This document shows positions 1-10,983 of a stretch of 64,000 nucleotides of DNA, piece after piece. Positions within the stretch are counted from its first letter, which is position 1. Every line of letters starts with the position of its first letter. Source of the DNA: Whalleya microplaca (lineage: Eukaryota > Ascomycota > Sordariomycetes > Xylariales > Xylariaceae). Both the position numbers and the translations under genes were made by a program. A model generated the notes under the pieces. The model was not told where the DNA came from. It searched no databases and was given only the letters and a program-made list of their open reading frames with translations. The stretch spans positions 682,001 to 746,000 of the forward strand of contig MU385721.1 of NCBI GenBank assembly GCA_022497155.1. Direction: 5' to 3'.

Positions 1-180
1 GAGCATGGCTATAGGATGTCAAAATAATGGTTGAGCCAAATTTTAATTCTGACACTTAAAAGCGGTGCTGAGTTATTACAATCACTCATTTGATCCAGAC
101 TTAAAATGTAAATATTTCGAATTAATAGCAAGGAGCCGAGCTGCTAGACATTGTCTGGTGATTGAAATACGCCTACCTGA
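1..180. other. left edge, no gene seen
   Basis: This is AT-rich sequence at the window edge. I see no coding segment. It may contain the 3' untranslated part of the minus-strand gene that ends at 181. Confidence 0.4.
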
Positions 181-594
181 TCAATCAGAGAACATCATAA
201 GATGAGCATCACCTTCCAACCTCTTCTTCCTGAGAAACTCCTGCACGGGGTCTACCGGGGTTTCTATCTCTGCTCCTGGTTTACGCTCGGGTTCCAAACC
301 TACCTCGTCTAAATGCGACATACATTTATTGTATGATTCATCAAGGTGTTCCCTCAATTTGGCCATGCGAGCCTTGACGAGATCCAGTTGCTGATTGATG
401 GTGACCTTCTTGTCTTCACAAGAAGAGCATAGCTTGGGTAGTCTGATTGTGGTCCGCGGGTGTGTTTCTACCTCGTCGCATGGTTTCTTAGCCGAACCCG
501 AAAGGTATGCCTGCTGCTCCTGACAGAGTCGTAGGGGCTCGCTGCCGATAACCGCGTGGTTGCACTGGTACATCGACTTAGGGTGTAGACACAT
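181..594 (-). CDS. small Cys-containing protein, unrecognised
   Basis: A single open frame of 137 residues starts at an ATG (594-592) and ends in TGA at 181. I do not recognise a named family. The N-terminal half holds scattered Cys and His residues (MCLHPK, QCNH, LCQEQ) and a CxxC (CSSC, about residue 57). This resembles small fungal proteins that open with Met-Cys and carry several Cys/His positions, and might bind a metal. The C-terminal half is charged and probably helical (about residues 62-100), then ends in a Lys/Arg patch. There is no signal peptide or membrane segment. The neighbours, an unknown gene and gene-free DNA, say nothing about function. It could be a spurious ORF, but composition and the ATG favour a real gene. 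Confidence 0.5.
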   Translation of the reverse strand: MCLHPKSMYQCNHAVIGSEPLRLCQEQQAYLSGSAKKPCDEVETHPRTTIRLPKLCSSCEDKKVTINQQLDLVKARMAKLREHLDESYNKCMSHLDEVGLEPERKPGAEIETPVDPVQEFLRKKRLEGDAHLMMFSD

Positions 595-1557
595 GGCTCC
601 GACAGCGAGTTTAGAATTAAAAAGGAGGGGATAATATGTAGTCCAGCTACTGTTAGTTATGTTATCTTGATGTGTCTATGGTGGAAGCATCAGGTTTACA
701 GGTTTGGACGTTTTATGTGTTCCATAGACAAGGGACAAACCTTTGTCTGTTTGGTTTAATAACGATTTATTCTTCAACAAGGCTATTGTGTCTTTGTCTA
801 TCTCATTGAGTTTCCATGTGAGAGATAATGATGCTTTATTCGATCATTCAAATATGCTTTGTTTCAATACGATCGAGAATGCACCTTCAAATTAGAGGCC
901 AGACCTCTGATGCCTTTGCATCCCTTATGGGCTCCTGGAAGCTAACGCCAAGGTTCCAGGCCAACAATCCTAGATTTAACTAATCCTAATAATGAATAAT
1001 TATATTTGATACGTTTTAAATTTTAGTGATTGAGAAATAAGTAACTTATGAATTAAAATCATAAATACTATATTCACCACTGACAACACTGTAGCTTATA
1101 TATATAACAATCCCTATACTAACAAGACAGGACAACGTGGGCGAATTTAGTCTGTCTGTTTGTATGGGAGGAGTTGGATGCAAGGCTTATTATATATTAT
1201 ATATTGAATTATTTCATAATGAATCCTCTAATAAACTGTTTTCATTGTATTCGAATTTTGTTCGTTAAGCCTATATAGCGTGTTGATAGTTGTAGTCTTA
1301 TTGAAACTCCTTAACCTTAACGTAAGCCGAAGGAAAATTATATAGTATTTAAATTGTGAGTATACTCATAGCGAGCTCCAATACAAGATGGGGCATATAC
1401 ACATGACTCATGAGTCTCTATAATACAAATTAGATGCAACTAAAATTTATTGAATCATTCTGATTGTTACCATCTACCACACTAGGGAAATGTGCCTACT
1501 ATATATCTATTGGAGAAAATAGCCTGTTTATGACCTCGTATCATACAACTGGATCGA
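595..1557. other. intergenic, no gene seen
   Basis: About 960 bases of AT-rich sequence lie between two minus-strand genes. It has TA-rich runs (for example 1095-1110 and 1190-1205) and no convincing coding frame. It should hold the promoter of the gene at 181-594 and the 3' end of the gene at 1558-2583. Confidence 0.4.
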
Positions 1558-2583
1558 CTAGTTCGTCCTTCTTACAAGGACCAACTGATCATCCATGATA
1601 GTGCTTTCATCTGAATCATCTTCAGAGTTGTCCTCCATTTCGCCCTCCATTTCTTTTTTTTCTGTGATCTGGCCTTCGGCAGCCGGTATTCTTACGAATC
1701 CGCCCCACTTCTTCCTCTTCTTCCCCTCCCTCTGCATGGACTTGTAGAGACATCTGGGCGATATCCAGTGCTCAATGTCAAGGAGTTGAAACGATTTTCT
1801 GAAAACGAAACCAACCTGTCTGTACCATTGGTGTTGCCACACTGTGTTTTGTAGTGCGTTGCGGAATTTTTCCAGGTCCTTAGGCCCAAAATAATCTGGC
1901 AATATGATGAGGAAAATAGGCGCGTACGGCTTGCCGAGTTTCCGCTTCACAACAACTTCGTTGCCGATCATGCGCACCGGGAACATGCCAAACGCAACCA
2001 TGGGCGTACAACGGAGTTTGAGTGACTCCACGACAATGTTTCGGATATCGTCTTTGAGGGGCTCAAATAGTTCGCCCATTCTCTTGAAAAATTTCCCTCG
2101 TGACATGTATTTAATTCTTTCGGGTGGCTTCCCCATATCCCCAGTAGCGTATGGTATTTCACACATGGGCTTCCATAACGATGATCCCACAGGTCGAGCC
2201 TGATCAGATCGTGGTTGCCCAAGTGGTCTACGAGAGACATGACCAGGATTAAACTGAGGCGTAAGCATGGGTCCTGGAGGACGAGGTGGCATGCTAAGAG
2301 GAGTCATTTGAGCCCAACGAGCAGGTGGTCCAGGCATAGGTGGACCACCAGAGGACATCTCATAACTGCCATATCCGGGAGGGTAGAATCCAGAAGGCGA
2401 CCAGGTTTCAAAGGAATTGAAAGTTTGCTTTGGAACGGGTGGTGGTAGCAGTGGTGGGGAGCCCCGTGTATGCTCACTTGGAACAGGAACAAAACCTCCT
2501 CCTTGCTGACGCCTATTGTTCCGATTCATCCTCTCGTCAAACCACTCTTTATCCCTTTTGGCTTCCCGGTAGTTACCACTCAT
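1558..2583 (-). CDS. Pro-rich protein with basic C-terminal half, unrecognised
   Basis: A 341-residue single-exon frame starts at an ATG (2583-2581). I cannot assign it to a family. Residues 1-30 are charged (KRDKEWFDERMNRNNRR). Residues 31-130 are a low-complexity Pro/Gly/Met segment of the kind seen in disordered RNA-associated proteins. Residues 150-290 look folded, with alternating hydrophobic and basic residues (FFKRMGELFEPL, FPVRMIGNEVVVKRKLGKPY, APIFLIILPDYFG). The C-terminus has a Lys/Arg cluster (GKKRKKWGG), possibly a nuclear localisation signal, followed by a Glu/Asp-rich tail. The layout suggests a nuclear or chromatin-associated protein, but that is inference only. Confidence 0.55.
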   Translation of the reverse strand: MSGNYREAKRDKEWFDERMNRNNRRQQGGGFVPVPSEHTRGSPPLLPPPVPKQTFNSFETWSPSGFYPPGYGSYEMSSGGPPMPGPPARWAQMTPLSMPPRPPGPMLTPQFNPGHVSRRPLGQPRSDQARPVGSSLWKPMCEIPYATGDMGKPPERIKYMSRGKFFKRMGELFEPLKDDIRNIVVESLKLRCTPMVAFGMFPVRMIGNEVVVKRKLGKPYAPIFLIILPDYFGPKDLEKFRNALQNTVWQHQWYRQVGFVFRKSFQLLDIEHWISPRCLYKSMQREGKKRKKWGGFVRIPAAEGQITEKKEMEGEMEDNSEDDSDESTIMDDQLVLVRRTN

Positions 2584-4061
2584 GGTTGGTTAGAGCCAAG
2601 ATAATATCCACAATATGAAGTATATGCTGCTGTATAGTAGGCTAAGTTGTAGTGAGATGCGGGCGATGAGGGTCCTTTAATATGGAAGGAAAATGCCTTA
2701 CATTGTTATTAACAGCACATTTTTTGAGGTGTTATGATTTTCAGGGCATGTGCCGTTGTCATGATCAAGTTAGTGATTAGCCCTGCCAAGTGCTATGACA
2801 ATAACTTCTCGTTATCCCACCGAATATGAATCACAACAGATGACACTATATATGGGATGATGACCACAAACATGACCTCGTGATGTGCTCGGTTACATCA
2901 AGTTTGCAATGCCACAGTCTACAACACCAACATTTCAACAAAGGCAAACTCTATCACTACCTGAATAACCAACTAACATCCAGTACTATCCAAATAACCA
3001 ACCAACACTTGCAACAAAGGACAACACCAATACTATCTAAAGAGCCAACCAACACCCGCGATGAAAGAAACTCCAACACCATCGAGCCGTATCGTACCCA
3101 GGCTCTCAAGTGCTTGAGACTAATTGAGTCTAGCACATGAGTATATCTTGTTATCGAGTAACTCAAGGTATCTGAATTTATATAGATGCTTATTACTAAT
3201 TGTCTTGGTTTTATATGATATCATATAAATTGTCCATTCATATTAATGCACTACTTTGATTTGGTACAGACTGGAGAGAAGCTGAACTGATTTGCCTTGA
3301 GTACAAAGTTATCAACAATGACGGCCTCGCCCTAAGTCATAGCCTCAACAATTGCTTTGGGCAGACAGCATGTGCACTAACTAGACAACTAATTTTAAAG
3401 CGATAATTACCGCAGCTATTATTTCGGCATTTAATGTGTCCACGCTAAGATATTGAGCTGGCTTAGAAAGGTATAAGTATAATAGTAGCTTGGTTGCTTT
3501 CATGTTCTCGAGTCCTTTACCCTTATCTCTTTCGAGCTGAAAGACGATTCTCAGTGACTTTAATCCCTATGAAATAAAGGAATATGATTGGGCCTATTAG
3601 GATTTGTGATATTGTTTGTAATCAGTAATAAGTATTGATTAAAGGCATACACAATGGCATGTATTGAAGAAAGAATAGACCTACCCATGGTGAGGGATGA
3701 AAAAGGTTAGTGGAGGGAGCAATCGGCAACCCAGAACTTTATTGAAACATGTAGATGTTTGATATAAAGTCACTGAGCTTGTAAATGACTTGGTGATCGT
3801 CATGCTCACAATAGCCGTTGCCCTGAAGGGGGATGTGCGACCTTGGCGATCTGCACTTTGCCATTCCGGCTAATTCGCCTATCTGTATCCTATGCTTCTT
3901 GACTGACCAAGACAAACCAAAGTGTGACATTATGTAGCCAGTTTTTCACATTGAAGAAAATGGCGTGTGATTACATTTATAGTTATATAACCCCATGAAC
4001 TGTTCCGATCATTTGTTTGCGCCTTGTCGCTAACTTGAGTCTCTGCACCAGCATCTCCGGC
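2584..4061. other. divergent intergenic region, no gene seen
   Basis: About 1.5 kb separates divergent starts. Around 2915-3060 there is an imperfect CA/CCAAC-rich low-complexity stretch. Short open frames here have no protein-like features. It should contain the promoters of the flanking genes. Confidence 0.4.
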
Positions 4062-5492
4062 ATGGTATACTATACATTGATCTGGACCCTTTGTCTGGCA
4101 CACGTTGTCATCGCGGCACAGACACTGCAGGACTGGCTCGACGAGCAGGAAGCACAGTCGCCTAGACAATGTGACTCTCATCCGGAGGGCCCACTATGGC
4201 CCCGGGAATCGAACACAATGTGCCCACTTCTCGTTGACGACGAGACAGCGTTCGAGAGGGGCTCCTGGAGCCCGTGGACGTTCCCGCCAGTGTGTGTAGA
4301 GCCACAGAACGAGTCGGATTCTAAGCTCTGTGTGTTCACCTACGCCAGCCTGCGGGGGGAAGCAGGGATCAGCATCATCACCACGCCTGAGGTCGCTGCA
4401 GCAGGCATCGGAGTGCTCGAGGACGCAGACAGGAGGTGGGCTGATTGGGCGAGGGGGAAACCCCTCGTGGTGTCTGATCCGCCTCCATACGAGATCTCGG
4501 ATCTCAATGACAAAGGACTGGGAGTTGTTGCGAATCGCACGATCCGTAAGGATGAGGTAATCATGGTTAGACACCCGGTGATGCTTCGGATACAGGATCC
4601 CAAATCTTGGAAGCTTCAGGATATCATGAAGTTGCTCCACCGTACGGGCCTCCAACTGCCACTGAAGGAGCGGCAGCAGATGATGGAGCTAGCACATAGC
4701 AAAGGAGGGTACATTCTGGACGACATAATGAATACAAATTCATTCGGTGTGTTGTTGGATGGCGTCGACCACATAGGATTGTACCTGGATGTGTCGGTAA
4801 GTTAACCATAGAGACAACAAGAAGTGTTCAATTAGCTAACTTGAATGCAGAGGATAAACCATGCCTGTAGACCAAAGTAAGTCTTTAACCACAAAGCCTT
4901 TAGACACAAGATACTTGCTAATACGCAAGTTAGTTTATTCAATAGATTTTCGTCAACAACTCTGGCTATGGAGGTGGTGGCGTACAGAGATATTGAATCG
5001 GGAGAAGAGCTGACGTTTAGCTGTAAGTATCATTCCGGGACTAGCTGGGAAGAAGTTCTGATAGCTGGTACAGATACCCCTTTAAACCTCCTCTCCCAAG
5101 AACGGCAATCCTTGATCCGTGACTGGGGCTTTAATTGCACCTGCTCTCTATGTGCTTCTCCCAACGATCTTGCGATTTCAGACCGCCAACGAGGAAGGAT
5201 TCAGGATATACTCGCGGAGTTAGATAGACCAGATATACGGAACCACTCTGCGGTTCAGGAACGGATTATAGAAATCTTAGACCTGTGCGAAAAAGAGGGG
5301 ATAACGGCCCAGGTTGGGGATTTGTATTCCATAATCGCAGAGACCTACTCTAGCATGAAAGATCTCGATATGGCGAAGAAGTACGGAAAGTTGGCCGTAG
5401 AGGAGCTGAGACACTATGCCGGTCACGACCATGAGAGAACCGAGCGAGCCCTTTCTGTGCTGAATGGTTTGAATAGAAAGGTTGATGCCTAG
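4062..5492 (+). CDS. SET-domain protein with a predicted signal peptide
   Basis: Four exons are inferred: 4062-4796, 4851-4876, 4934-5022 and 5074-5492, giving 422 residues. The ATG at 4062 is chosen because it opens a hydrophobic leader (MVYYTLIWTLCLAHVVIAA). The SET fold begins near residue 150 (DKGLGVVANRTIRKDE). The S-adenosylmethionine-binding motif RINHACRPN is split by the second intron, and acceptor 4933 is chosen because it restores RPN. GEELTFSY, with the catalytic Tyr, is rebuilt only if the 51-nt intron 5023-5073 is removed. A post-SET Cys cluster follows (WGFNCTCSLC), then a helical C-terminal region. SET proteins usually methylate Lys residues; the substrate here is unknown. The leader is unusual for a nuclear enzyme and suggests secretion or entry into the secretory pathway, which needs testing. 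Confidence 0.85.
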
Positions 5493-5712
5493 GCATGTAG
5501 TATGGAACACGAAAGAAATATAGAATTGGATCGACTCAAGAATATGTTCCCAACATGATATTAAGCGCATAAGTAGAGATGGACACTTATCACGAAATGT
5601 TGGGTCTCCTGGGTGAGCAATATAAATCTGTATATACAAGTCTAGTTATTATTCGATATAATAGGAAGCAGAACTTTTCTGGCAGAACGGCAGTACTTAT
5701 GTACTCTGTTGT

Positions 5713-6567
5713 TCACCCTAGATTGAACTCCTCGTCCGGTATGCATTCGAAATGCGAAGCCCACGCAAGACCACCACCGCGGGCACCCGCATCCCGCACA
5801 TGCGGCACCTCCCTGCCTATCCGCCTGAGCGTCGCCAACAAAGCCGAGTCGTCCCCGTCCGAGATGACGAAGCCGCGGTTCGCAGCCAGCAGGCACTCGA
5901 GATCAGTCGTCGAGTCGCCGAAGTACACCGCCGGCCGCGCCGTCAGCGCCTCCGCCTCGAGCACGGCCCTCATGGCATCCAGCTTATCGCACGAATTCGT
6001 GAGGTTCCGCTGTTGTGACTTTACCGTGCCCGCCGGGTTCAGCACCGCCGGCCCCGCGATCGACCCGTCCTCGCGCACCTCGTTCGCGATCACGCCGAGG
6101 CTGCCGTGTCCGCACGCGCCCTCGATGAACGCCGCCGACCAGTTGACCGAGAGCACCCAGACGCGCCAGCCCTCGGCGACCCTGCGGTCGACGAAGTCCG
6201 CGAACCCGGGACGCAGCTCAATGGCGCCCTCGCGCACCAGGCGTCTCCCGGCCTCCCGGAAGGCCGCGCCGTCGATGCCCTTGAACAGCGCGCAGTCGGT
6301 GACGCGCCCCAGCGAGCGCGTCTCCGCCGCCTTCATGTGCCGCAGGAACGCGACCTCCTGGGCGGGCAGGCGACGGGCGGCGGGGTGCGGGGCGTAGTCG
6401 GCCACGTGGGCGCGGTGGTCATCGACGTAGGCCTGCACCACGCCGTCCCATTCCGCTTGCAGGTCGACGCCGTCGGCGGCGGCGCGCGTCCAGAGGGCGA
6501 AGTTCGCCAGCTCGCCGATCGTGTCCTGCGCTGTGATCGTCCCGTCGAAGTCGAAGAAGATGCTCAT
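5713..6567 (-). CDS. HAD-superfamily phosphatase (phosphoserine phosphatase-like)
   Basis: A 284-residue single-exon gene starts at an ATG (6567). All four HAD motifs are present: DFDGTIT with the nucleophile Asp near residue 6 and the general acid Asp two residues on; motif II Ser in VLSVNW; motif III Lys in NSCDKLDAM; and motif IV GDSTTDLECL with the acidic metal ligands. The helical insert after motif I resembles the phosphoserine phosphatase/MtnX-type class, so a soluble Mg-dependent phosphomonoesterase is likely. The substrate cannot be read from sequence. The gene is strongly GC-rich at third codon positions, in contrast to its AT-richer flanks, but other genes here (12.2 and 43.8 kb) share this, so it is not evidence of transfer by itself. 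Confidence 0.82.
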   Translation of the reverse strand: MSIFFDFDGTITAQDTIGELANFALWTRAAADGVDLQAEWDGVVQAYVDDHRAHVADYAPHPAARRLPAQEVAFLRHMKAAETRSLGRVTDCALFKGIDGAAFREAGRRLVREGAIELRPGFADFVDRRVAEGWRVWVLSVNWSAAFIEGACGHGSLGVIANEVREDGSIAGPAVLNPAGTVKSQQRNLTNSCDKLDAMRAVLEAEALTARPAVYFGDSTTDLECLLAANRGFVISDGDDSALLATLRRIGREVPHVRDAGARGGGLAWASHFECIPDEEFNLG

Positions 6568-7115
6568 GGTGATAGGTGTGATATCAGATGGGCAGGCAGG
6601 TTAGGTAGGTATGTAAGTGGTTGGGGTTTCCCGCCGGCGTTGGAGTTTGAGTTTCCTTTTTTGAGATTGTGGAGATGGGGATTGGATGAAAGGGTCTCCC
6701 GCCTAAAGAAAGGTAGCGGCGAAGCCATTTCACGGCCATTAAAGCTACACGTGTTTACGAAGTAGGGCAACCATCATCTTTCGTGGCTGGCTTCATTACG
6801 CCATATGCAAGATATCATCAAACTTCATTTGGCCTAACGAAAAGCCACTTATGCCATGAAATTCCTATCGACTACTCTATCACGTATAATACCAAGGGGC
6901 ATCCATGGTAATTTTCTTTCATAGTTCTCTGGGGAAAAAAGGCCTCTCAACCTCAGTATTGATTATGTTGTGTGATGCCGAGGGTATCATTTACCATACA
7001 CCAAGGCAGCCTAAGCCAATGATGCAGCCATGGACGCCGAAACTCCCTTTCCATGCGATGGATGAGCTAGAAAGCGCCATCCTACAAATCTAGCTTGTGC
7101 TTCCCAATGAAAAAA
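6568..7115. other. intergenic, no convincing gene
   Basis: This region runs from the HAD gene promoter to the 3' end of the TFIIF beta gene. A 62-codon ATG frame at 6905-7093 (+) lacks conserved-looking features and is not called. Confidence 0.4.
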
Positions 7116-8408
7116 TTATGACGGAATAACATCCTCCATCTCGACGTCATCTGCATCAGACTCGGATTCATCCACCTCCGGAGCAGCGTTAGGGGCGACG
7201 CTTTGGTTTTGTGGTACGTTACCCGCGTCTTTGCCATCCTGTCTCAGCTCCCAGTAGTTGGTGAAAGGCCCTGTTCTGTGCATGAACGCTATCTCATCTA
7301 GGACCTCGCGCAGCCACGCCTCTGGCTGACGGAGCTCCTGCTTGAATGATTTCATAGACCAGTACCTGTATCGCTCGAAACAGTTGAAGATTCGGTCCAG
7401 CAGTTCGCTCTTCGGCAGACGAGCTGCCTTCTCTTCCTTCTGCTTCTTGCCCGCCTTCTTCGGATCACCGCCAGGACGCTGAAAATGTTAGGAGGTGACT
7501 GAAAATTGGGGAGAGCGATACTTACAATGAACCTATCATTGGGAACGTGTGTTCCAACCGTGATAACACCAGACGGCTTGCTGGTTCCAGCGAGTGTAGT
7601 AGTTGACTTTGGTTTCGTGATTTCGGTATTTCTGATACTCAGAAGATGCTTAGCTTCCTCGGTCCAAACTGGATGGCAGTTGAGTTCATGGCGGAACCTG
7701 CCAGCAAGAACCGTTTTTTCTATCGTTGGAGTCAGCATTTTGGTACTAGAAGCAATAAAGAGAAAATGAACCAAGGCGGGCGTCACTGACTAGGAATTGC
7801 TTTTCTATAGTAAGGTTGGTACCGTTGCTTGCGGCCAGCCTCGGGTTGAGGTTTCTGGGGAGGGCGCTCCGGCCTGGGCCGCAGGTGCGCGGGGATATCG
7901 CTATTGGGTCCCTGTGCCTTGTTCTTATATCCCGGAAGATCTTGCTCGGTGAACAAGAAGGTATTCGGTAGCTTCATATCCTTGACATCAAGATTGTATT
8001 CCTTAGGGATTGGCTGATGCTGGGCGAGGCGGTGGTCCAGCAACATCGCTATATGTGTCTTCAAGGCAATCAGTCCCCTCATCATCCGCACCGCATCATA
8101 GCAGTTGGTCAACTCACCTTGGCCTTATCACCTTCACCCTCGGTCCATTGCCGTACGGTGCCAATTCTGATCTCGGCGTCATCGTCGAGGTTCGCCCATG
8201 CATCGTAGAGGTACTTGGGGACATGCGTCAAGTAGACAGCATCAGCGCTAATGTCGGACGGATCGTAGAAATCTAGATCTCCCGCGTCTTCGTAGATATC
8301 ATCCTCGGACATGACAGAGGGCGAAGCTCCAACACCATCGTCAGGTTCAGCCTTGATTCCCGGCTCGGGTTTAATGGAGGCCTCAGCCTTGACGCGAGGA
8401 GTGGCCAT
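7116..8408 (-). CDS. TFG2: transcription initiation factor IIF, beta subunit (Tfg2/RAP30)
   Basis: Exons on the minus strand are 8408-8118, 8058-7791, 7719-7526 and 7478-7116, giving 371 residues. The introns are 59, 71 and 47 bp. The N-terminus is acidic with repeated VKAE/IKPEP motifs that look like possible sumoylation sites. The dimerisation region follows (VYLTHVPKYLYDAWANLDDD, then PKEYNLDVKDMKLPNTFLFTE), then a basic linker and KKTVLAGRFRHELNCHPV. The C-terminal winged helix (LLDRIFNCFERYRYWSMKSF, then LKEVLDEIAF-like) is the region that contacts promoter DNA and RNA polymerase II. An acidic tail ends the protein. The first junction (AAG acceptor, K|THIAMLL) is the least certain. It shares an upstream region with the divergent CCCH gene. 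Confidence 0.92.
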
Positions 8409-9376
8409 GGCGCCGACGGCGGTAATGGATATTAGACAGGGCCTCGATGGAAGTGGATTCGGTTCTCGAGGTGTATCTCATTAATTCGGGGCTGGAGCTG
8501 GATGAGGTGTCGTGAAGAAGTTGCGGCGCGTGGGTCGTGTCAAAGAACTCGAAGAATGATGTAAAGAGGTGCAGCAGGTAACTGCGTAAGCCACAGCTGC
8601 GAACGGCTGCGGGTACGTAGCTACATAGGTACATATGTAACTTCCAATCGTACCTGCCAAAGCACCAAAGCACAGAAGTACGGAGGTACTTCCGAGAAGA
8701 CCGATAAAAGAGATACCTTAGGTATGGACGCATTACATACGCAGTACGGATTAGATAAAGTCACATGATCTACTGTCACAAGCGAAACTTTGAACTTTAT
8801 GCGACGGTTGCGCAAGCGTCCATGTCTGCATTGATTCTTGACCGCATCAATTCATCAAACACCAAACCTTTCTAAAAGGCATCGTATTTCATTTGCAAAT
8901 TGCTACTATCCGATCGCAAATAAGACGCATAATTGAGAAACAACATCATCTTACAGGTTTGTCTCCTTCAATACTCCACCCAGTCGCCTTTCTTTCAATT
9001 GCAAGGTGGGATGACGACATTCGAAGAGCCGCGCGCAAAAGCCACCTCCATACATCTGTACCTCTCTCTAATAACTAACCTCTTATATTGAGTGTGACTC
9101 AATCTCCTTTTTATCTTTGTTTATTCACTCACAGAGATCGGACTCTCTCGTCTTGCCTCTTGCCTCCTTGCCTTGCTGCCTTACTTTTTAAGAAAGGAAG
9201 CCGCATTGCAAACATCTAAACAAACACCTTTTCCATCTTCCCCCCATCACTTCCATCACTTAATTCCATCCTCTCCCATCACTCTCCCTCCCCCGATCAT
9301 CCATCCATCTTGATCGCGAAACCCAACTTGCTATGCTACTACATTTGTACTTACCATTCAGCATCTAGTCGTAATC
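8409..9376. promoter_or_regulatory. divergent promoter region, TFIIF beta / CCCH gene
   Basis: A 968-bp spacer separates two divergent start codons. The CCCH side has a marked CT-rich tract (about 9085-9320, densest 9225-9300), typical of fungal promoters near the transcription start. I cannot define single factor sites. Confidence 0.55.
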
Positions 9377-10983
9377 ATGTCAAGCCCGGAGGACCAGGAG
9401 CTGATCACTAGAATCAGTCGACTTGCTGGTATGTTTGATGGCAAAAACAATCGATCGCGACGCGCAATCATCACTTACTCATTCCTCTACAGGTCAAATC
9501 AATCGCCACAAGGCCCAGCGCGACGGCTCGAGTTTTGGTACAGTTACTCTCAATGCCCCCCCTTGCCGCGCTTGCCTGAGGATGCTGACATTGCAAGATT
9601 CCAACTATCCCTTCCGAGGATCCTACCATCGTGCCTCCCCATACCACCGCGGAGGTTATCGTGGTGGACGGGGCAAGCCTCTCCCGACCTATCGCAACAA
9701 AACCTTAGTTCTTAATGGACAGGGCCGAACTGCCCCCACCAGGGAGGAGGCCGACGAGAAGTCCGACCCTACCAGTCCCTCGTTCATTGCGAAGACAGAC
9801 CGCCATATGCAGCTGATCAATAGTTCTGTGTACGAGAAGGAAACTCAGCAACGCGCCAACGCCATAGAGCAGACTCATCGTCAAAAACAATTTCACAGAA
9901 ACCAGAATGAGAAGGTCAGATTCATGAACAGTATTGCGCAAAATGGCAGTAGCGGTACTGCATTCGGCCTCCCCCCCTCCACCCCTGCTCAATACGAGGT
10001 CGTAGTGGATGGTGTCCGCTTCCGTGTTGTGCAGCAGGGCAGTAAGCTCATTAAAGCGCCCGGTAAGTGATTATTCTCCTCGCCGACAAAAGTATTGCCG
10101 ATGTTCTAATAAACTGACTCTGCATCAGACGACGTTAATCCGCCCGCCGCCACTCCTAAGGTTGCGACTATTGGCGGCGTGAAATTCCATCGTACGAAGA
10201 ACGGCAATCTAGTGAGACACGGCATCGTGAAGGCTCAACGGTACGTCATATGGGCGGGCGCCACGTTCATACTAATAAGCTTGATAGGTTGATTGGTGGA
10301 GTTAAGAAGGTCAACGAACAGTGCAAGACCTTCTCTTGGACCGGTATCGTCTTCCTCAAACCATGGAAAAGCCCATCTCGCGACTCGTGGAGGCTGCGGT
10401 GTGGTAAGACCCCCCAGTGTACAGACTAACCTGTTATCTAGGTTCGTGTCCGAAAGGCCCCAACTGCCGATATATCCACGACGCCTCCAAAACCGCCATT
10501 TGTAGAGATTGGTTATTAAAGGGCACTTGCTCTAACGGCGATAATTGTGATCTCTCCCATGAGGTCACGGAAGAACGAACACCCCTCTGCATGCATTTCG
10601 CCAAGGGCAAATGCAACAATACCTCTTGTTCTTATATCCATGTTGAACACTCACAGAACGACGCCGTATGCCGAGCATTCGGGATCTACGGGTACTGCGA
10701 GAAGGGAGCGCAGTGTCCCGACCGTCACGTATTTGAGTGCCCTGACTTCAGCAATACAGGTGTTTGTAAACTCAAGGGTTGTAAGCGCCCTCACATCGAA
10801 CGGGCAAGTGTCCTTCGGAAGGCAGGCGTTCGCGAGCCTTCGGAAGAGATGGAAGATTTGTCCAGCGGCGATGACGAAGCCGCAGCGGATAGTGACGACG
10901 TCGATTCTGACGCGGTCGAAGAGTTCATCGAAAAAGATGACGGCGACCTGGATTTAGATGCTGATTTTATTGGCTTCAAATGA
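9377..10983 (+). CDS. CCCH zinc-finger protein, ZC3H3-like (five fingers)
   Basis: Six exons are inferred: 9377-9428, 9493-9537, 9598-10062, 10129-10240, 10288-10343 and 10442-10983 (423 residues). The N-terminus is short and charged. The middle is Arg/Gly/Tyr-rich (YRGGRGKPLPTYRNKTLVLN), followed by a basic segment (FHRTKNGNLVRHGIVKAQR) typical of ZC3H3 relatives. Five fingers follow in tandem, with spacings x8-x5-x3, x8-x5-x3, x7-x4-x3, x8-x5-x3 and x8-x4-x3. The first finger (CKTFSWTGSC) is completed only by splicing donor 10344 to acceptor 10441, which supports that intron; a CTAAC branch site lies at 10427-10431. The C-terminus is Asp/Glu-rich. Animal ZC3H3 acts in mRNA polyadenylation and nuclear export, so a nuclear RNA-processing role is likely. 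Confidence 0.88.

Noticed and set aside
4017..4061. Upstream start of the SET gene at 4017
   Set aside because: The codon is TTG. The first ATG in frame is at 4062 and opens a signal peptide.
5713..6567. Horizontal transfer of the GC-rich HAD gene
   Set aside because: Other genes in the window have the same GC-rich third positions, and the family is common in fungi.
5713..6765. Long plus-strand frames over the HAD gene
   Set aside because: These are shadows of a GC-rich coding region. The minus-strand frame has all four HAD motifs.
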